In this document: piece by piece, positions 1 to 8,378 of the stretch
Position numbering within the stretch: position 1 is the stretch's first letter
Layout of the letters: every line of letters begins with the position of its first letter
Source of the DNA: Bacillus sp. (in: firmicutes)
GTDB taxonomy: Bacteria; Bacillota; Bacilli; Bacillales; Salisediminibacteriaceae
Direction: 5' to 3'
Assembly: GCA_021208645.1 (NCBI GenBank)
Contig: JAJOJL010000060.1
Span: forward strand, 1 to 64,000
DNA: 64,000 bases
The notes under the pieces: model-generated
What the model was told of the DNA's origin: nothing
Databases searched by the model: none
What the model saw: only the letters and a program-made list of their open reading frames with translations
Position numbers and translations under genes: made by a program

Positions 1-566
1 GTTGCTTGGATTTTTATGATGGTAAATATGAGCAGTTTAAAGTTCCAGAACAAATAATTCATGAAAAAGAAAAGTTTTTTAAGAGGATTGATAATAGGGA
101 GCATTTAGTAGAGGGAATTGGAGATAAAGGTGTTAAAGCTGAAGTTTCAAAGGAATGGCTAGATATTGAGGAAAAGTATTTTCCGAGGCGGCCAATCATT
201 GCTTCAAGGAGAATAAATATAGAGCCCCTTTTCATTCCAAAAATAAATTTAACAGATACGGACTCCATTGCCGTTTTCATTAAGATGAGGAGGGTATTGG
301 AAATTCTAACGGAAGCTCACCTTGATAAATTAGGTCACACCTATGCAACAAGAAATGTACTGGCCGATCGTATGAATCTATTAAGGAACGAATTCCCTTC
401 ACATATTCGTGAAGCTATGTATGACATAAAAAATACAGCCAATGGACACGCACATAAAAGGCTAAGAAATTTAAAGTTCTCAAGAAACGTTACTTACACA
501 CCAGAACAAATGCTAGAAAAGTTCGAAAAAGTAATGCATTATTATATAACTAAAATAGGAATTTAA
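1..566 (+). CDS. hypothetical protein, 5'-truncated by window edge
   Basis: The reading frame is open back to the window edge, so the TTG at base 6 in the ORF track is probably not the true start. About 188 residues are visible. The protein is charged and soluble, with no signal peptide or membrane segment. The C-terminal third is helical, with an ALxKLGHTYATRNVLADRM-like stretch followed by NGHAHKR. This faintly recalls DUF4145-type or abortive-infection C-terminal helical domains, but I cannot assign a family. The next small ORF starts 3 nt after its stop, so the two are probably co-transcribed. Function unknown. Confidence 0.6.
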   Translation, partial: CLDFYDGKYEQFKVPEQIIHEKEKFFKRIDNREHLVEGIGDKGVKAEVSKEWLDIEEKYFPRRPIIASRRINIEPLFIPKINLTDTDSIAVFIKMRRVLEILTEAHLDKLGHTYATRNVLADRMNLLRNEFPSHIREAMYDIKNTANGHAHKRLRNLKFSRNVTYTPEQMLEKFEKVMHYYITKIGI

Positions 567-568
567 GA

Positions 569-739
569 GTGAATGCAGAGAAATTAATATTAACGGAGCG
601 GATGGATGAATTGGAAGCTGGTAATACGAAGTTACTGACTAGCGAGGAAGTAATGAAGAGGTTCGGAATCACCGATACGAGAACAGTTGAAGAAAAAGAC
701 TTCGGTATAGGAGATAGAGAGGATTTTGTTGAGCAATGA
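569..739 (+). CDS. small antitoxin-like protein (56 aa)
   Basis: A GTG-initiated 56-codon ORF, absent from the supplied track because of its length, starts 3 nt after the upstream stop. It reads MNAEKLILTERMDELEAG, then ...LLTSEEVMKRFGI. The pattern 'ELEAG...k.lt.EEV..rf' resembles the C-terminal part of short addiction-module antitoxins (PF09720-like or prevent-host-death-like). No recognisable RelE/ParE toxin follows, so a toxin-antitoxin role is speculative. Tight spacing to the upstream gene supports a real coding region. No own ribosome binding site is obvious; translation is probably coupled. Confidence 0.45.
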   Translation: MNAEKLILTERMDELEAGNTKLLTSEEVMKRFGITDTRTVEEKDFGIGDREDFVEQ

Positions 740-864
740 GAAGGTTTATAGGAGGTTGCTGGGGGAAGAAAGAAAGAATGAGTATGGGATATCAGGCAAA
801 CCCGGATGCTAATTCTTAAGGGGATTATATATTGTCTTTTTAGAATTTAGTGAAATTCCTAGGC

Positions 865-908
865 AAAAATGAAGAAGGGGGGGCAGTGTCAACCCTTCTT
901 CTTCATTT
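865..908 (-). terminator. intrinsic terminator of the XRE gene
   Basis: On the minus strand the last codons and stop of the XRE gene form the left arm of a hairpin (AAATGAAGAAGAAGGG with CCCTTCTTCATTT) that ends in a run of T residues. The stem overlaps the coding sequence and has one 3-nt bulge. Confidence 0.6.
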
Positions 909-1188
909 CTATTTCCTTTATTAGATGAGGCTCGATGATTTCATCAATTTCATTAAATATAGTTTCAGGTGACTCATAACCTAGCCCATGGATAATCCTA
1001 TAAAAGGTAAGAATCTCAAGATCTACTTTACCTTGTTCTATTTGGTTAATCTGTTCTGTAGTGAGGCGACTACTTTTAGCAAGCTCTTCCGGGGTCATTC
1101 CTTGTTTGATTCGATATTTTCTGATGACTTTTCCTACCAAATCTGCAAAAACCTCATCAAAGTTTGGCTGCTGATCGTTGTTTTCCAT
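889..1188 (-). CDS. XRE-family helix-turn-helix regulator (99 aa)
   Basis: A small DNA-binding protein. Residues ~18-72 form a Cro/C1-type HTH: VIRKYRIKQGMTPEELAKSS, then a recognition helix (TTEQINQIEQG). The C-terminus is a short acidic and basic helix. AAAGGGAG lies 10 nt upstream of the ATG. It is monocistronic and divergent from nothing obvious. A PAL-B copy (1226-1271) lies between it and the GTPase cassette. Target unknown; it could be an orphan regulator of the neighbouring cassette. Confidence 0.8.
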   Translation of the reverse strand: MENNDQQPNFDEVFADLVGKVIRKYRIKQGMTPEELAKSSRLTTEQINQIEQGKVDLEILTFYRIIHGLGYESPETIFNEIDEIIEPHLIKEIEMKKKG

Positions 1189-1225
1189 CTAAATTCAACT
1201 CCCTTTTAACATCATTATACAATAG

Positions 1226-1271
1226 GAAGCGAGGGGACTTTTTCACTGGTCCCGAACCGTCCCCATGCTTC
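1226..1271 (+). repeat. PAL-B derivative (MITE deletion form)
   Basis: GAAGCGAGGGGAC...GTCCCCATGCTTC palindrome. Its centre contains TTTTTCACTGGTCCCGAACC, which matches the right-hand terminal repeat of the full ~195-bp MITE at 16695. It is therefore an internally deleted copy that keeps more of the right end than of the left. Confidence 0.7.
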
Positions 1272-1274
1272 TCT

Positions 1275-2342
1275 TTACCCTTCAGATTTCAACGAAGAAT
1301 CTCTCATTTGAGTTAATACCCTTTTTATTTCGTCTCTTTTATACCGTTGCTCCAAAATCAATTTCGCTCTATATTTACTGAGTAACTTTTCCATCTCTGT
1401 TTTTATCGTAGTTCCCCCTTTTCCTGTTAAAGCTTCTTTTAATGCCTGAAAGAAATCTCCATCTTCAGTGTAAGGGTCAACAACAAAGTCATCCACTTTA
1501 AATTTAAATTCATCTTTCTTTAATTCAAGTTCTCTTGCGAAAATTTCATAATTCTCTAACGTATTAGCCATTTCTTGAATAAAGTCAATCGTTTGTTTGT
1601 TAAGTATCTTACTTATGAACAATTTACAGTCTTTATAAATAGATTGATAAACCTCTTCCTTATTAATTCCTATCCAAGACAAATTAGCTAAATGGACTGT
1701 TTTAACGGAGGTCACAAATTCATTTATTTCTTTTTCCATAATTGTTTCATAGCGTGCAGGAAGTCTTAAAATTAATGAATCCCAAAAACCTTTGAGTGTA
1801 TGGTATTCAATTTCCTCTTTACCAAACGTTTTCGTAACGGATCCGTCCATCCTTTTTTTCGCTTCAGAACACACAAATATTTTATCGAGATTAACAAATT
1901 CTTCTAGGGCCCACGTTAAATGTTGTCCTTCTTCTTCAGAGAGTGTATCAGATTTAGTAAAGATAATAGTAACATTGTACTTTTCTTTTACAAACTTCCT
2001 TATTATTTCTCTGTCAGTATCTTGGACTCGTGCCCCACTTGCAGAAATACAGTAGAAAACAGAATGAAACCATTCGTTTGCAGGTTTATCCAGTCCTCGT
2101 TTCGCTAGTTCCTCGTTTAAATCTTCCATCCATTCTTTATCCTTCCCAACCTCTAAACCCCATGAGTCATATATGGTAACTGGAAGATTATTAATGTAAA
2201 GCTCTGTTGGATGAAATCCTCGAGTACTAACTGGTTTTCCTACTCCCGATTCACGAATTTTCTCCCCATATAAATAATTAATTAGGGCACTCTTCCCTAC
2301 ACCTGTAATCCCCACCACTACAATATTATATCTCATGCTCAA
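1275..2342 (-). CDS. Era/dynamin-like GTPase (355 aa)
   Basis: A TRAFAC-class GTPase. G1 is GITGVGKSALIN near residue 12, a switch region has STRG, G3 is DSWGLEVG and G4 is FTKSD. The remainder (from ~residue 190) is a charged helical region without membrane segments. The TTG at 2342 overlaps the stop of the upstream GTPase-DUF697 gene by 4 nt and sits 10 nt after GGAGGGG; an internal ATG at 2336 is the alternative start. Together with the upstream gene and yaaW it forms a minus-strand cassette. G3 has the unusual DSWG form, which its neighbour lacks. Cellular role unknown; possibly membrane or stress related. Confidence 0.75.
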   Translation of the reverse strand: MSMRYNIVVVGITGVGKSALINYLYGEKIRESGVGKPVSTRGFHPTELYINNLPVTIYDSWGLEVGKDKEWMEDLNEELAKRGLDKPANEWFHSVFYCISASGARVQDTDREIIRKFVKEKYNVTIIFTKSDTLSEEEGQHLTWALEEFVNLDKIFVCSEAKKRMDGSVTKTFGKEEIEYHTLKGFWDSLILRLPARYETIMEKEINEFVTSVKTVHLANLSWIGINKEEVYQSIYKDCKLFISKILNKQTIDFIQEMANTLENYEIFARELELKKDEFKFKVDDFVVDPYTEDGDFFQALKEALTGKGGTTIKTEMEKLLSKYRAKLILEQRYKRDEIKRVLTQMRDSSLKSEG

Positions 2343-3484
2343 TTTATCTCTTCCCCTCCTCTTTCTTTAAATTTAAGTGATTCCCTTTCAAAGCCTTTCT
2401 TTACATTTTCCACAAATTCTTCATCTATATTTTCAAAGAACGATTCTATGTCTTTTATTTCTCCTTTAATTGCTTTTTCATTGATTCGAAAACAAGTCTC
2501 TGAAATACCAAATCCAATTCCAGCAGTGATGGAGGCAGCAACAGATCCTGAAATAACACCACCAACAACTGTTCCTACGCCAGGGAATAATTTCATTAAC
2601 TGGGCTGCAGTCCATACCCCCCCTTTAGATATGAGCGCTGGTAAGCCGAGAGTTACAATAAAGTCTTTTATTCTTTTATATAAAAAATTCATATCATAAA
2701 TATAAATAACTCTGGCAAATAATCCTGCTTGGTTTGCTAGTAATATAGGAGCATCTTTAAATGGAATTGGGACAAAACCTATAAACCCAGCTCCTGATGT
2801 ATGTTGAATAATTACATTACGTGCTTCCTTTTTCTTCAGCTCAAGACTAATTTTTTGTGCTGAAATAAATGCTAATTCTAGAGCCTCTGGTAGTTGTGAT
2901 GTAGACCATTCTATTAATTTTTGTAAATCTAAGTATTCTAGCTGCTTGTTATCGGTTAGTTCAAATATAGGAATACCGGGAATATATTTTTCCAATGTTT
3001 GTGTCAATGTATCTAAATCATCCCTCGAAGCTAAATCACATTTTGTTATTCCGACTGCTACTGGGATACCGCTCTCATGGAGTTTGTTGATTACATACTC
3101 ATCGAAATCCAAGAAACGTGAACTAGACGCCTGAATACAATACCAAACAAGATGGATGCTTTTACTCGGGTCTGCCTTATGTTCAATGGCGTAATCTACT
3201 ATCTCTTTTAGATATTCCTCTTGCTCCTTACTTCCGATCTCATATCCTTTCGTATCATATAAAACGACTGGAACATCAGGATCTTCATAAGCTTCCGTGT
3301 TTGGAGTGACTGGCTTCCCAATCCCTACTTCGGCAAAATCCGTGCCGAATGTAATATTTACGAGTGTGCTCTTTCCCACACCTGTCCCACCCGTTATTAA
3401 GATGTTGGGCTTTTTAATGCTTTTCTTTATCTTTTCATATTCCTTTTCGATTTTTTCCGTTAATTCATCAAACTTGACTTCCAT
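2339..3484 (-). CDS. GTPase with C-terminal DUF697/YcjF-like membrane domain (381 aa)
   Basis: The N-terminal GTPase has G1 GGTGVGKSTLVN (~residue 33), G3 DTKGYEIG and G4 TKCD. The C-terminal part (~220-345) matches the DUF697 pattern: TSGAGFIGFVPIPFKDAPIL, then hydrophobic glycine-rich helices (GVGTVVGGVISGSVAASITAG). That suggests membrane association. It resembles the partner GTPase before it in the G1/G3 region, so the two may form a heterodimeric pair. It lies 31 nt downstream of the repaired yaaW frame and overlaps the next gene by 4 nt, which indicates an operon. Confidence 0.8.
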   Translation of the reverse strand: MEVKFDELTEKIEKEYEKIKKSIKKPNILITGGTGVGKSTLVNITFGTDFAEVGIGKPVTPNTEAYEDPDVPVVLYDTKGYEIGSKEQEEYLKEIVDYAIEHKADPSKSIHLVWYCIQASSSRFLDFDEYVINKLHESGIPVAVGITKCDLASRDDLDTLTQTLEKYIPGIPIFELTDNKQLEYLDLQKLIEWSTSQLPEALELAFISAQKISLELKKKEARNVIIQHTSGAGFIGFVPIPFKDAPILLANQAGLFARVIYIYDMNFLYKRIKDFIVTLGLPALISKGGVWTAAQLMKLFPGVGTVVGGVISGSVAASITAGIGFGISETCFRINEKAIKGEIKDIESFFENIDEEFVENVKKGFERESLKFKERGGEEIN

Positions 3485-3515
3485 TCCCTCAATCCTCTCC
3501 TATGAAAAAATTCTA

Positions 3516-4248
3516 TCATTCATCCTCATTAAAAATGGCTCTCATATAAGCTACTTGTACGACAGATGGAATTGTAACACGGTAAGCGGGTCCTGCAAGG
3601 TCAACTACCGTCCATAATCCAATAACAATCATCCCAATTGGGCCCGTAAAAACCCCTAATACTCTAGCGAGAGCTGCATTTCCTGCTACGGCAATCCCAC
3701 GCCCAAGTAATTGTCTGGCAATGGCATTAGCGACAATTGCCGCTATTTGAAAAGGCTTTATACCTCCTTTTTTTAATAGTTTTTTGTAACTCTGCTAAAA
3801 CAGCTTGATTAGTTAAAAGATCTGGTGTTAATTTAAATTCTTCCACCACTTTGTTTAATTCTTCTTGATTCATCTCATTTATGGAATCCTTTAAAATTTT
3901 TATAAGTAAGTTTTGTTCCATAGTTTCCACACTACTATCTTTATTGAACTTTACTTTCATTTTTTTGCATACATCAATCAAAATTTCCCTATAAGGAACA
4001 CCTTTTCTTCTAATTGCGTTTGCGAAGCTATTTCCACCATAGGTCTGAAGTTCTGCTGCAATTAAGTCCCAATATTTTTGGTGATCTGGATGAAATTCTT
4101 TATATTTGTCTTCTTTTACTAACTGAGCATTTAACCTGTTTTCTCCCTTTTTATTTTGAGTTAAATATTCCACAAGTACATCTAAATCTTCATTATCGCA
4201 ATACTTTAAAAATATTAAATCTGGGTCTTGCCTGAACTTTAACCCCAT
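3516..4248 (-). pseudogene. yaaW: YaaW family (DUF3944/UPF0174) protein, frameshifted
   Basis: The ORF track shows only residues 1-173. Reading past a 7-nt A run (T run at 3768-3774 on the plus strand) with one base removed continues as QIAAIVANAIARQLLGRG, then ...GPIGMIVIGLWTVVDLAGPA and AYRVTIPSVVQVAYMR, ending at 3516. The repaired protein is about 243 aa, close to E. coli YaaW. The N-terminal DPDLIFLKYCDNEDLDVLVE stretch is the DUF3944 motif and YWDLIAAELQTYGGNSFANA the core. A strong GGAGG precedes the ATG. It is the first gene of the GTPase cassette. The frameshift may be a sequencing error. Confidence 0.8.
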
Positions 4249-4514
4249 AGAATCTCCTCCTGTTATTTTTGAACTTATTTATATAAGTAGAGTTAAGATA
4301 GATCAGGGTGATTATTTTAAATTTATAATTACAATGTTTCTACAAATTATCCCCAACTTCCTTTTATTTCTTTAATTTCTTAGGAGCACGGGGACAGAAG
4401 CACGGGGACGGTTCCCGTGCTTCATTTGTCGAGATTGTCACTATATTATGTTAAAATTCGAACTACGAATGACTTGAATGGGGGAACTAGAAAGAAACGA
4501 AGGGAGTTCCAATT
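4249..4514. other. intergenic region with PAL-B at 4397-4432
   Basis: AT-rich gap between divergent genes. The only structure seen is a perfect-looking PAL-B hairpin (GAAGCACGGGGAC / GTTCCCGTGCTTC) at 4397-4423. It is followed directly by ATTTGTCGA, the same foot that follows the PAL-A hairpin elsewhere. Confidence 0.6.
4397..4432 (+). repeat. PAL-B with PAL-A-like foot
   Basis: Compact 27-bp palindrome GAAGCACGGGGAC...CCCGTGCTTC plus ATTTGTCGA. A half copy (AGCACGGGGACA) sits immediately upstream. This is the only copy seen where the TTTGTCGA foot follows PAL-B instead of PAL-A. Confidence 0.65.
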
Positions 4515-5416
4515 TTGTTTAAAAATTTTAGTGAAGCGGCAAAAGAGCTGCTATTATTAGCGAATGAATATTTTGTAGATCAAACACTCTTCCTTACTCG
4601 CACAACAAGCACAACTATGACTGTTCTTGAGTTACAACAAAGTGACGGGGAAATTGAGTTAAATAAGGGAGATATTTTAAACTACCACGATTCTTATTGA
4701 CACCAAGTTTTATGTGGTCGGGAACCACTAATTATTAATAATTCACATGAGAACCCCATAACATCGAAATTACAGATTACCTATACTGCTAATATTCATG
4801 CTTACTTAGGTGTTCCTATTTTTTGGCAAAGTGGAGAAATATATGGGACTATTTGTGCAGTATCTTCAACACCGGCTAACTTTTCTCAAAATGATGTTAA
4901 AACATTACAGAGATTATCAACATTTTTTCGTACGTTATTGGAATGGAAAAACAAGCATATGAAGATTCTTTAACAGGATTATACAATCGCCATTACTTAC
5001 AATCTCATTTTAATGAGTTAAAAAATGGAGCTCTGTTTTATCTGGACTTAGACGGTTTTAAAAAAGTGAACGATACTCTTGGTCATGAGATGGGTGACCT
5101 TGTTTTGAAAGAAGTTGCCATCCGTATAAATACTACTCTTCGTTCTACTGATATAGGGGTTCGTTTAGGTGGAGATGAGTTTATTCTCGTATTTCCTAGT
5201 TTAATGGAGTCTGATATTATTTTTAAGAAAGCAAAAGAGATTTTAAGAAAGATGGAGAATTGGGATATATTCACAGGGGATGTGCATCTTTCTACCAGTA
5301 TCGGAATTACTACATTTACTGAAAAAGACTCAGAGTTAGCTGCCGTGTTGAAGCGAGCTGATGCCGCTCTATATGAAGCGAAACACAAAGGCAAAAATAA
5401 CTATCAGCTTCAATGA
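4515..5416 (+). pseudogene. GAF-GGDEF diguanylate cyclase, interrupted
   Basis: One gene is split by an in-frame TGA at 4698-4700 and a 1-nt frameshift near 4940. Reading through restores ~300 aa: a GAF sensor (residues ~15-145, ...GREPLIINN..., AYLGVPIFWQSGEIYGTICA) followed by a GGDEF domain (DSLTGLYNRHYL, FYLDLDGFKKVNDTLGH, RLGGDEFILVF). The GGDEF signature is intact, so the ancestral protein would make c-di-GMP in response to a GAF ligand. The TTG start at 4515 has AAGGGAG upstream. Two independent lesions make real decay somewhat more likely here than in singly frameshifted neighbours. Confidence 0.8.
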
Positions 5417-5503
5417 AGCGGGGGGACGGTTCCGGTGCTTCCAAATATGGGGTGTAACAGGTGCCGGATAACAGGTGCCTTTCACCACCCGGAATTTGTC
5501 GAA
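5415..5503 (+). repeat. PAL-B + degenerate PAL-A compound
   Basis: PAL-B 5415-5441 overlaps the last base pair of the GGDEF stop codon. PAL-A (GGTGCCTTTCACCACCCGG + AATTTGTCGAA, 5474-5503) follows after ATGGGGTGTAACAGGTG-type spacer. The same TTC..AAATGGGGTGT flank follows the MITE copy ending at 6692. Confidence 0.75.
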
Positions 5504-5564
5504 TAGGGAAAGGAATGTATGTAGATTTGTTACTTGATTGCAAGACCAAAGGTTCAAAGAATGA

Positions 5565-5606
5565 TAGCCGCCAACTCCAAGAAAAAGCGCTTGGAGTTGG
5601 CGGCTA
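5565..5606 (-). terminator. perfect 17-bp hairpin, possible terminator
   Basis: TAGCCGCCAACTCCAAG and its exact complement are separated by 8 nt. The minus-strand 3' flank is TCATTCTTT, so it could terminate the zinc-ribbon gene transcript about 150 nt beyond its stop. It is not part of the PAL families. Confidence 0.45.
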
Positions 5607-5756
5607 GGAAAAACGACCTTGTCACGTGATCAGTAAGTAATGATAATGCCCATAAAGGCACCAATGTAAAGGAAAGCCTTTTGAGAGGAGAAATTTCCTC
5701 ACAGACTATATCTCCGTCAATACGATTCTGTCTATTGTTTTTAACAGGGTGAAATG

Positions 5757-6409
5757 TTAACCAAGATGGCCATAATGATACAAATAGACGATAAAATAGA
5801 CTCCACTTAAGATTAACCCCGTTATACCCATCCACTTATTTTTCTCTTTCGCACTATTAAATTTACTAAGGCCGATTATATTTAAAACAATGCCGGCGAT
5901 AGGAATTAAACCAATTTCAAATAAGAATGTTGAAGCGATACCTACAATAAATCCCCACAAGAGTAGCGGGTTATTTCCTTTATAAGTATTATCCACTTTT
6001 TTTTGCTGGAATAACATTTTTTAGAAGATTCATTTTCGGTTAAGGAGAAAAACTCATGTGGGCTCATATCTATTATTTTTGAGTGAGTTACAGAAAGGGT
6101 GCCGCCCATATACATTTTATGTACTTGATTGTTTTCAGTTAAGATAATATAAGTTCCTGGATCATTTGTTCTTTTAATCTCTTTGTAAGTTGTATTGTGT
6201 CGAAAACGTAAGTAATCTTCTATTTCACTTAAATCCTCCGTCGGTATGGGTGCAGATGTCTTTTTGGCATCATTCGCTTCTTCTTTTATTCGACTCTGAC
6301 CTTCGTTTTCAGACTTAATTGTTATGGTTCGAAAGTCAAATGAGCAATTAGAGCAAAAGTTTGCATTATTATACCTTTCCGTACCACAATCAGGACAAAA
6401 CTTCATCAT
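5757..6409 (-). pseudogene. zinc-ribbon + DUF4190-like membrane protein, frameshifted
   Basis: The true start is probably the double ATG at 6409/6406 (MKFCPDCGTERYNNANFCSN) with GGGGTGG upstream, not the track start 60 codons earlier. The N-terminus is a CxxC...CxxC zinc ribbon. A middle segment (DLSEIEDYLRFRHNTTYKEI, ...YMGGTLSVTHSKIIDMSPHE) is followed, after a 1-nt shift in an A6 or A8 run near 6000-6020, by two membrane segments (PLLLWGFIVGIASTFLFEIG..., KWMGITGLILSGVYFIVYLY) typical of DUF4190. The repaired length is ~217 aa. Probably a small membrane sensor or scaffold; function unknown. Confidence 0.7.
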
Positions 6410-6497
6410 TACCACCCCAACAACTAGTTTTTTGCCACCTAACAGGAGGCAAATATCCTTTAATGGAATTAACAGTAGTTTTAACATAATTCCGGAA

Positions 6498-6692
6498 GCG
6501 GGGGGGACGGTTCGAAACCTGTGAAATAGTATAAATAAGTATTTGCAATACTGTGCTCGTCTCGCGCCTGATATTAGAAAACCACTCATATCAGGCTTTC
6601 AAAACATGCAACGGCTTCGTCAATGCATTTCGAGACTTGTGAAAAAGGGAAAAGCCCCCCTTTTCACAAGTCTCGGAAGGTTCCGGTGTTTC
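6498..6692 (+). mobile_element. ~195-bp MITE-like element (full copy 1)
   Basis: Begins GAAGCGGGGGGGACGGTTCG and ends GGAAGGTTCCGGTGTTTC. The ends are imperfect inverted repeats (GAAGC.. / ..GTTTC plus CCTGTGAAA / TTTTCACAAG). Inside are three successive hairpins: GCCTGATAT/ATATCAGGC, ATGCAACGGC.../...AATGCAT, and CGAGACTTGTGAAAA with its complement. No ORF. It matches the copy at 16695-16891 almost end to end. The short PAL-B palindromes elsewhere are what remains when the interior is deleted. Confidence 0.75.
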
Positions 6693-7293
6693 TAAAAATG
6701 GGGTGTGTTTGAAAAAACTGTGTGGTGTTAGTAACGGTACTTCTGGTCATTGTCAGTCGGTAATTAAAAGTGATCAGTTGCAGTCGTATATAATATAAAA
6801 TTAGTGAATTATTGAGCAAGTTGGGGTATGATAGGTTTATTGAATGGCATTTTCATTTTGACTCTTCATTGTACTAATTTTGCTGCGACTTCTGTTATAC
6901 CCTAACCTCATTGTCGACTCTCTTTTCTGTTTTGGGGGCGGAACCCCATATCATGACTATGTTTCAAAAAATTAATTATCTCATGTCCTTCTCTTTTTAT
7001 GTAAAGGCCCCTCGTTCTATAGAGACTTCACGAATTATCACTGAATCCACATTAATTTAAATTCCTAAAAGAAAACCTAAAATACGGAGGAAGGTAAGTT
7101 ATATTTACAAAATATTATGTATTGGTTTTTGACTTCCTAAGGGGGGATGTTCAGGCGCGCGCTAAGATGGATTAGTCTGTCAGTTTCTCATGTACTCCCC
7201 TTCGTTTCGGTGAGTAGATTTTATTGTGTTGGTATAGTTGGTTGTAAAGCTAATTATCGTGTCCATTTGTTTCAGTTTTCGTATAAAAATACG
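6693..7293. other. 600-bp non-coding spacer
   Basis: AT-rich sequence upstream of RAYT1 without a credible ORF on either strand and without a recognised RNA. It could hold the RAYT1 promoter, or be remnant sequence left by repeat-mediated rearrangement. Confidence 0.4.
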
Positions 7294-7320
7294 GAAGCAG
7301 GGGAACCGTCCCCATGCTTC
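7294..7320 (+). repeat. PAL-B 22 nt upstream of the RAYT1 start
   Basis: GAAGCAGGGGAACCGTCCCC + ATGCTTC, a near-perfect 27-bp hairpin ending 21 nt before the RAYT1 ATG. It sits in the 5' leader of the transposase, where it could modulate translation or be a site bound by the protein. Confidence 0.75.
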
Positions 7321-7341
7321 CACCTGAAAGGGATGGTGGCT

Positions 7342-8118
7342 ATGCCTAGGAGGGCGCGGGTGAAAAGTAGAAGCGGGATTTACCATATTATGTGGAGAGG
7401 TGCTAATGGGCAAGAGATTTTTCATGATGATCGGGATCGGATCAAGTTTCTGGATATTTTTCAAAAGTATAAACAGGAGAATGAATTGGAAGTATATGCT
7501 TGGTGTTTAATGAGTAACCATGTTCATTTGCTATTGCGAGAGGGAAATGAGTCTGTTTCTGAGACCATGAAACGGTTGGCGGTGTGCTATGTTTTTTACT
7601 ATAACTGGAAGTATAAAACAAGGGGACATTTGTTTCAGGATCGATTTCACAGTGAGGTTGTGGAAAAGAGGCAGTATTTTAAAACGGTGGTTAGGTATAT
7701 TCACCAAAATCCGGTGAAGGCAGGGATGGTTTCCCAGGTGGATGCTTGGATTTGGAGCAGTTGCCTTGGGTATTATGGTTATGATGTTTATCCTAGTGAA
7801 TTGTTGGACACTTCCTTTCTGTTTAGTATGTTTTCGGGGGATTTAACTATTGCGCAGGAGAGTTTTCGGGAGTTTAATGAGCAAGGGAATAGTGATCAAT
7901 GCCTGGAAATTGATTTTTATCCCATGAGGTTATCAGATGAAGAGGCCCGTTTAGAGATTAAAAAGGTGCTAGGTTCCGTAGAGATTGCTCAAGTAAAAAG
8001 TTTGCCTAAAGTTCCGAGAACGGAATTGTTGAAAATTGTGAAGGCCATTGAAGGCATATCCCAGCGACAAGCTGTAAGAATCTTAGGCGTATCACCGAAT
8101 TTGATATTTAAAGCGTGA
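7342..8118 (+). CDS. REP-associated tyrosine transposase RAYT1 (Y1/HUH, 258 aa)
   Basis: An HUH single-strand transposase of the IS200/IS605-like Y1 superfamily. From the ATG at 7342 the protein begins MPRRARVKSRSGIYHIMWRG. AAAGGGA lies 8 nt upstream, so the longer ORF-track start is rejected. The HUH motif is NHVHLLL (His60 and His62). The likely nucleophile is Tyr119 in RYIHQNPVKAG. The WCLMSNH and RGHLFQDRFHSE blocks are family hallmarks. The C-terminus adds a helix-turn-helix-like segment (SQRQAVRILGVSPN). No IS ends surround it, as expected for domesticated RAYTs. PAL-B lies just upstream and PAL-A begins 1 nt after its stop. Confidence 0.9.
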   Translation: MPRRARVKSRSGIYHIMWRGANGQEIFHDDRDRIKFLDIFQKYKQENELEVYAWCLMSNHVHLLLREGNESVSETMKRLAVCYVFYYNWKYKTRGHLFQDRFHSEVVEKRQYFKTVVRYIHQNPVKAGMVSQVDAWIWSSCLGYYGYDVYPSELLDTSFLFSMFSGDLTIAQESFREFNEQGNSDQCLEIDFYPMRLSDEEARLEIKKVLGSVEIAQVKSLPKVPRTELLKIVKAIEGISQRQAVRILGVSPNLIFKA

Positions 8119-8119
8119 G

Positions 8120-8152
8120 GGTGCCAAGTGTCACCACCCGGAATTTGTCGAA
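8120..8152 (+). repeat. PAL-A, 1 nt after RAYT1 stop
   Basis: GGTGCCAAGTGTCACCACCC + GGAATTTGTCGAA, with a 3-nt expansion in the loop. It is the left part of an A+D composite that recurs at 9533. Confidence 0.8.
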
Positions 8153-8292
8153 TAGGAAGCGCAAGCACCATGGAAACAAATTGATAGATTTTTTTATAGG
8201 TTTTGTTACCGTTCCCTTGCACCTGTCATAATTCACATAACTCTCAATTTCAGCAAAGGAGTTCTGGTGTAACCAAGAGAATTAATAATTTA
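8153..8292 (+). repeat. Element D copy 1 (~140 bp)
   Basis: Non-coding segment from the PAL-A foot through ...AGCAAAGGAGTTCTGG...AATTAATAATTTA. It is collinear with 9563-9695, with scattered substitutions. Both copies directly follow a PAL-A and lie in the same orientation, flanking the MFS remnant. Confidence 0.75.
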
Positions 8293-8298
8293 GGTAAG

Positions 8299-8358
8299 GG
8301 TGCCTGTCACCACCCGATATATGTCGAATAGGAAGCATGGGAACCGTCCCCCTGCTTC
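8299..8358 (+). repeat. PAL-A + PAL-B compound
   Basis: PAL-A 8299-8328 (foot altered to ATATATGTCGAA), the TAG spacer, and PAL-B 8332-8358 (GAAGCATGGGAACCGTCCCC + CTGCTTC). It ends 20 nt before the MFS remnant. Confidence 0.8.
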
Positions 8359-8378
8359 GGAGGGGAGGGGGATGACGC

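Noticed and set aside
5554-5835. Minus-strand ORF of 93 aa in the track
   Set aside because: Spans a non-coding hairpin and overlaps the zinc-ribbon gene's 3' part in another frame; no ribosome binding site or recognisable motif.
7147-7341. Longer RAYT1 start at 7147
   Set aside because: The extra 65 codons read through a PAL-B element and have no family similarity; ATG 7342 has a ribosome binding site and the family N-terminus.
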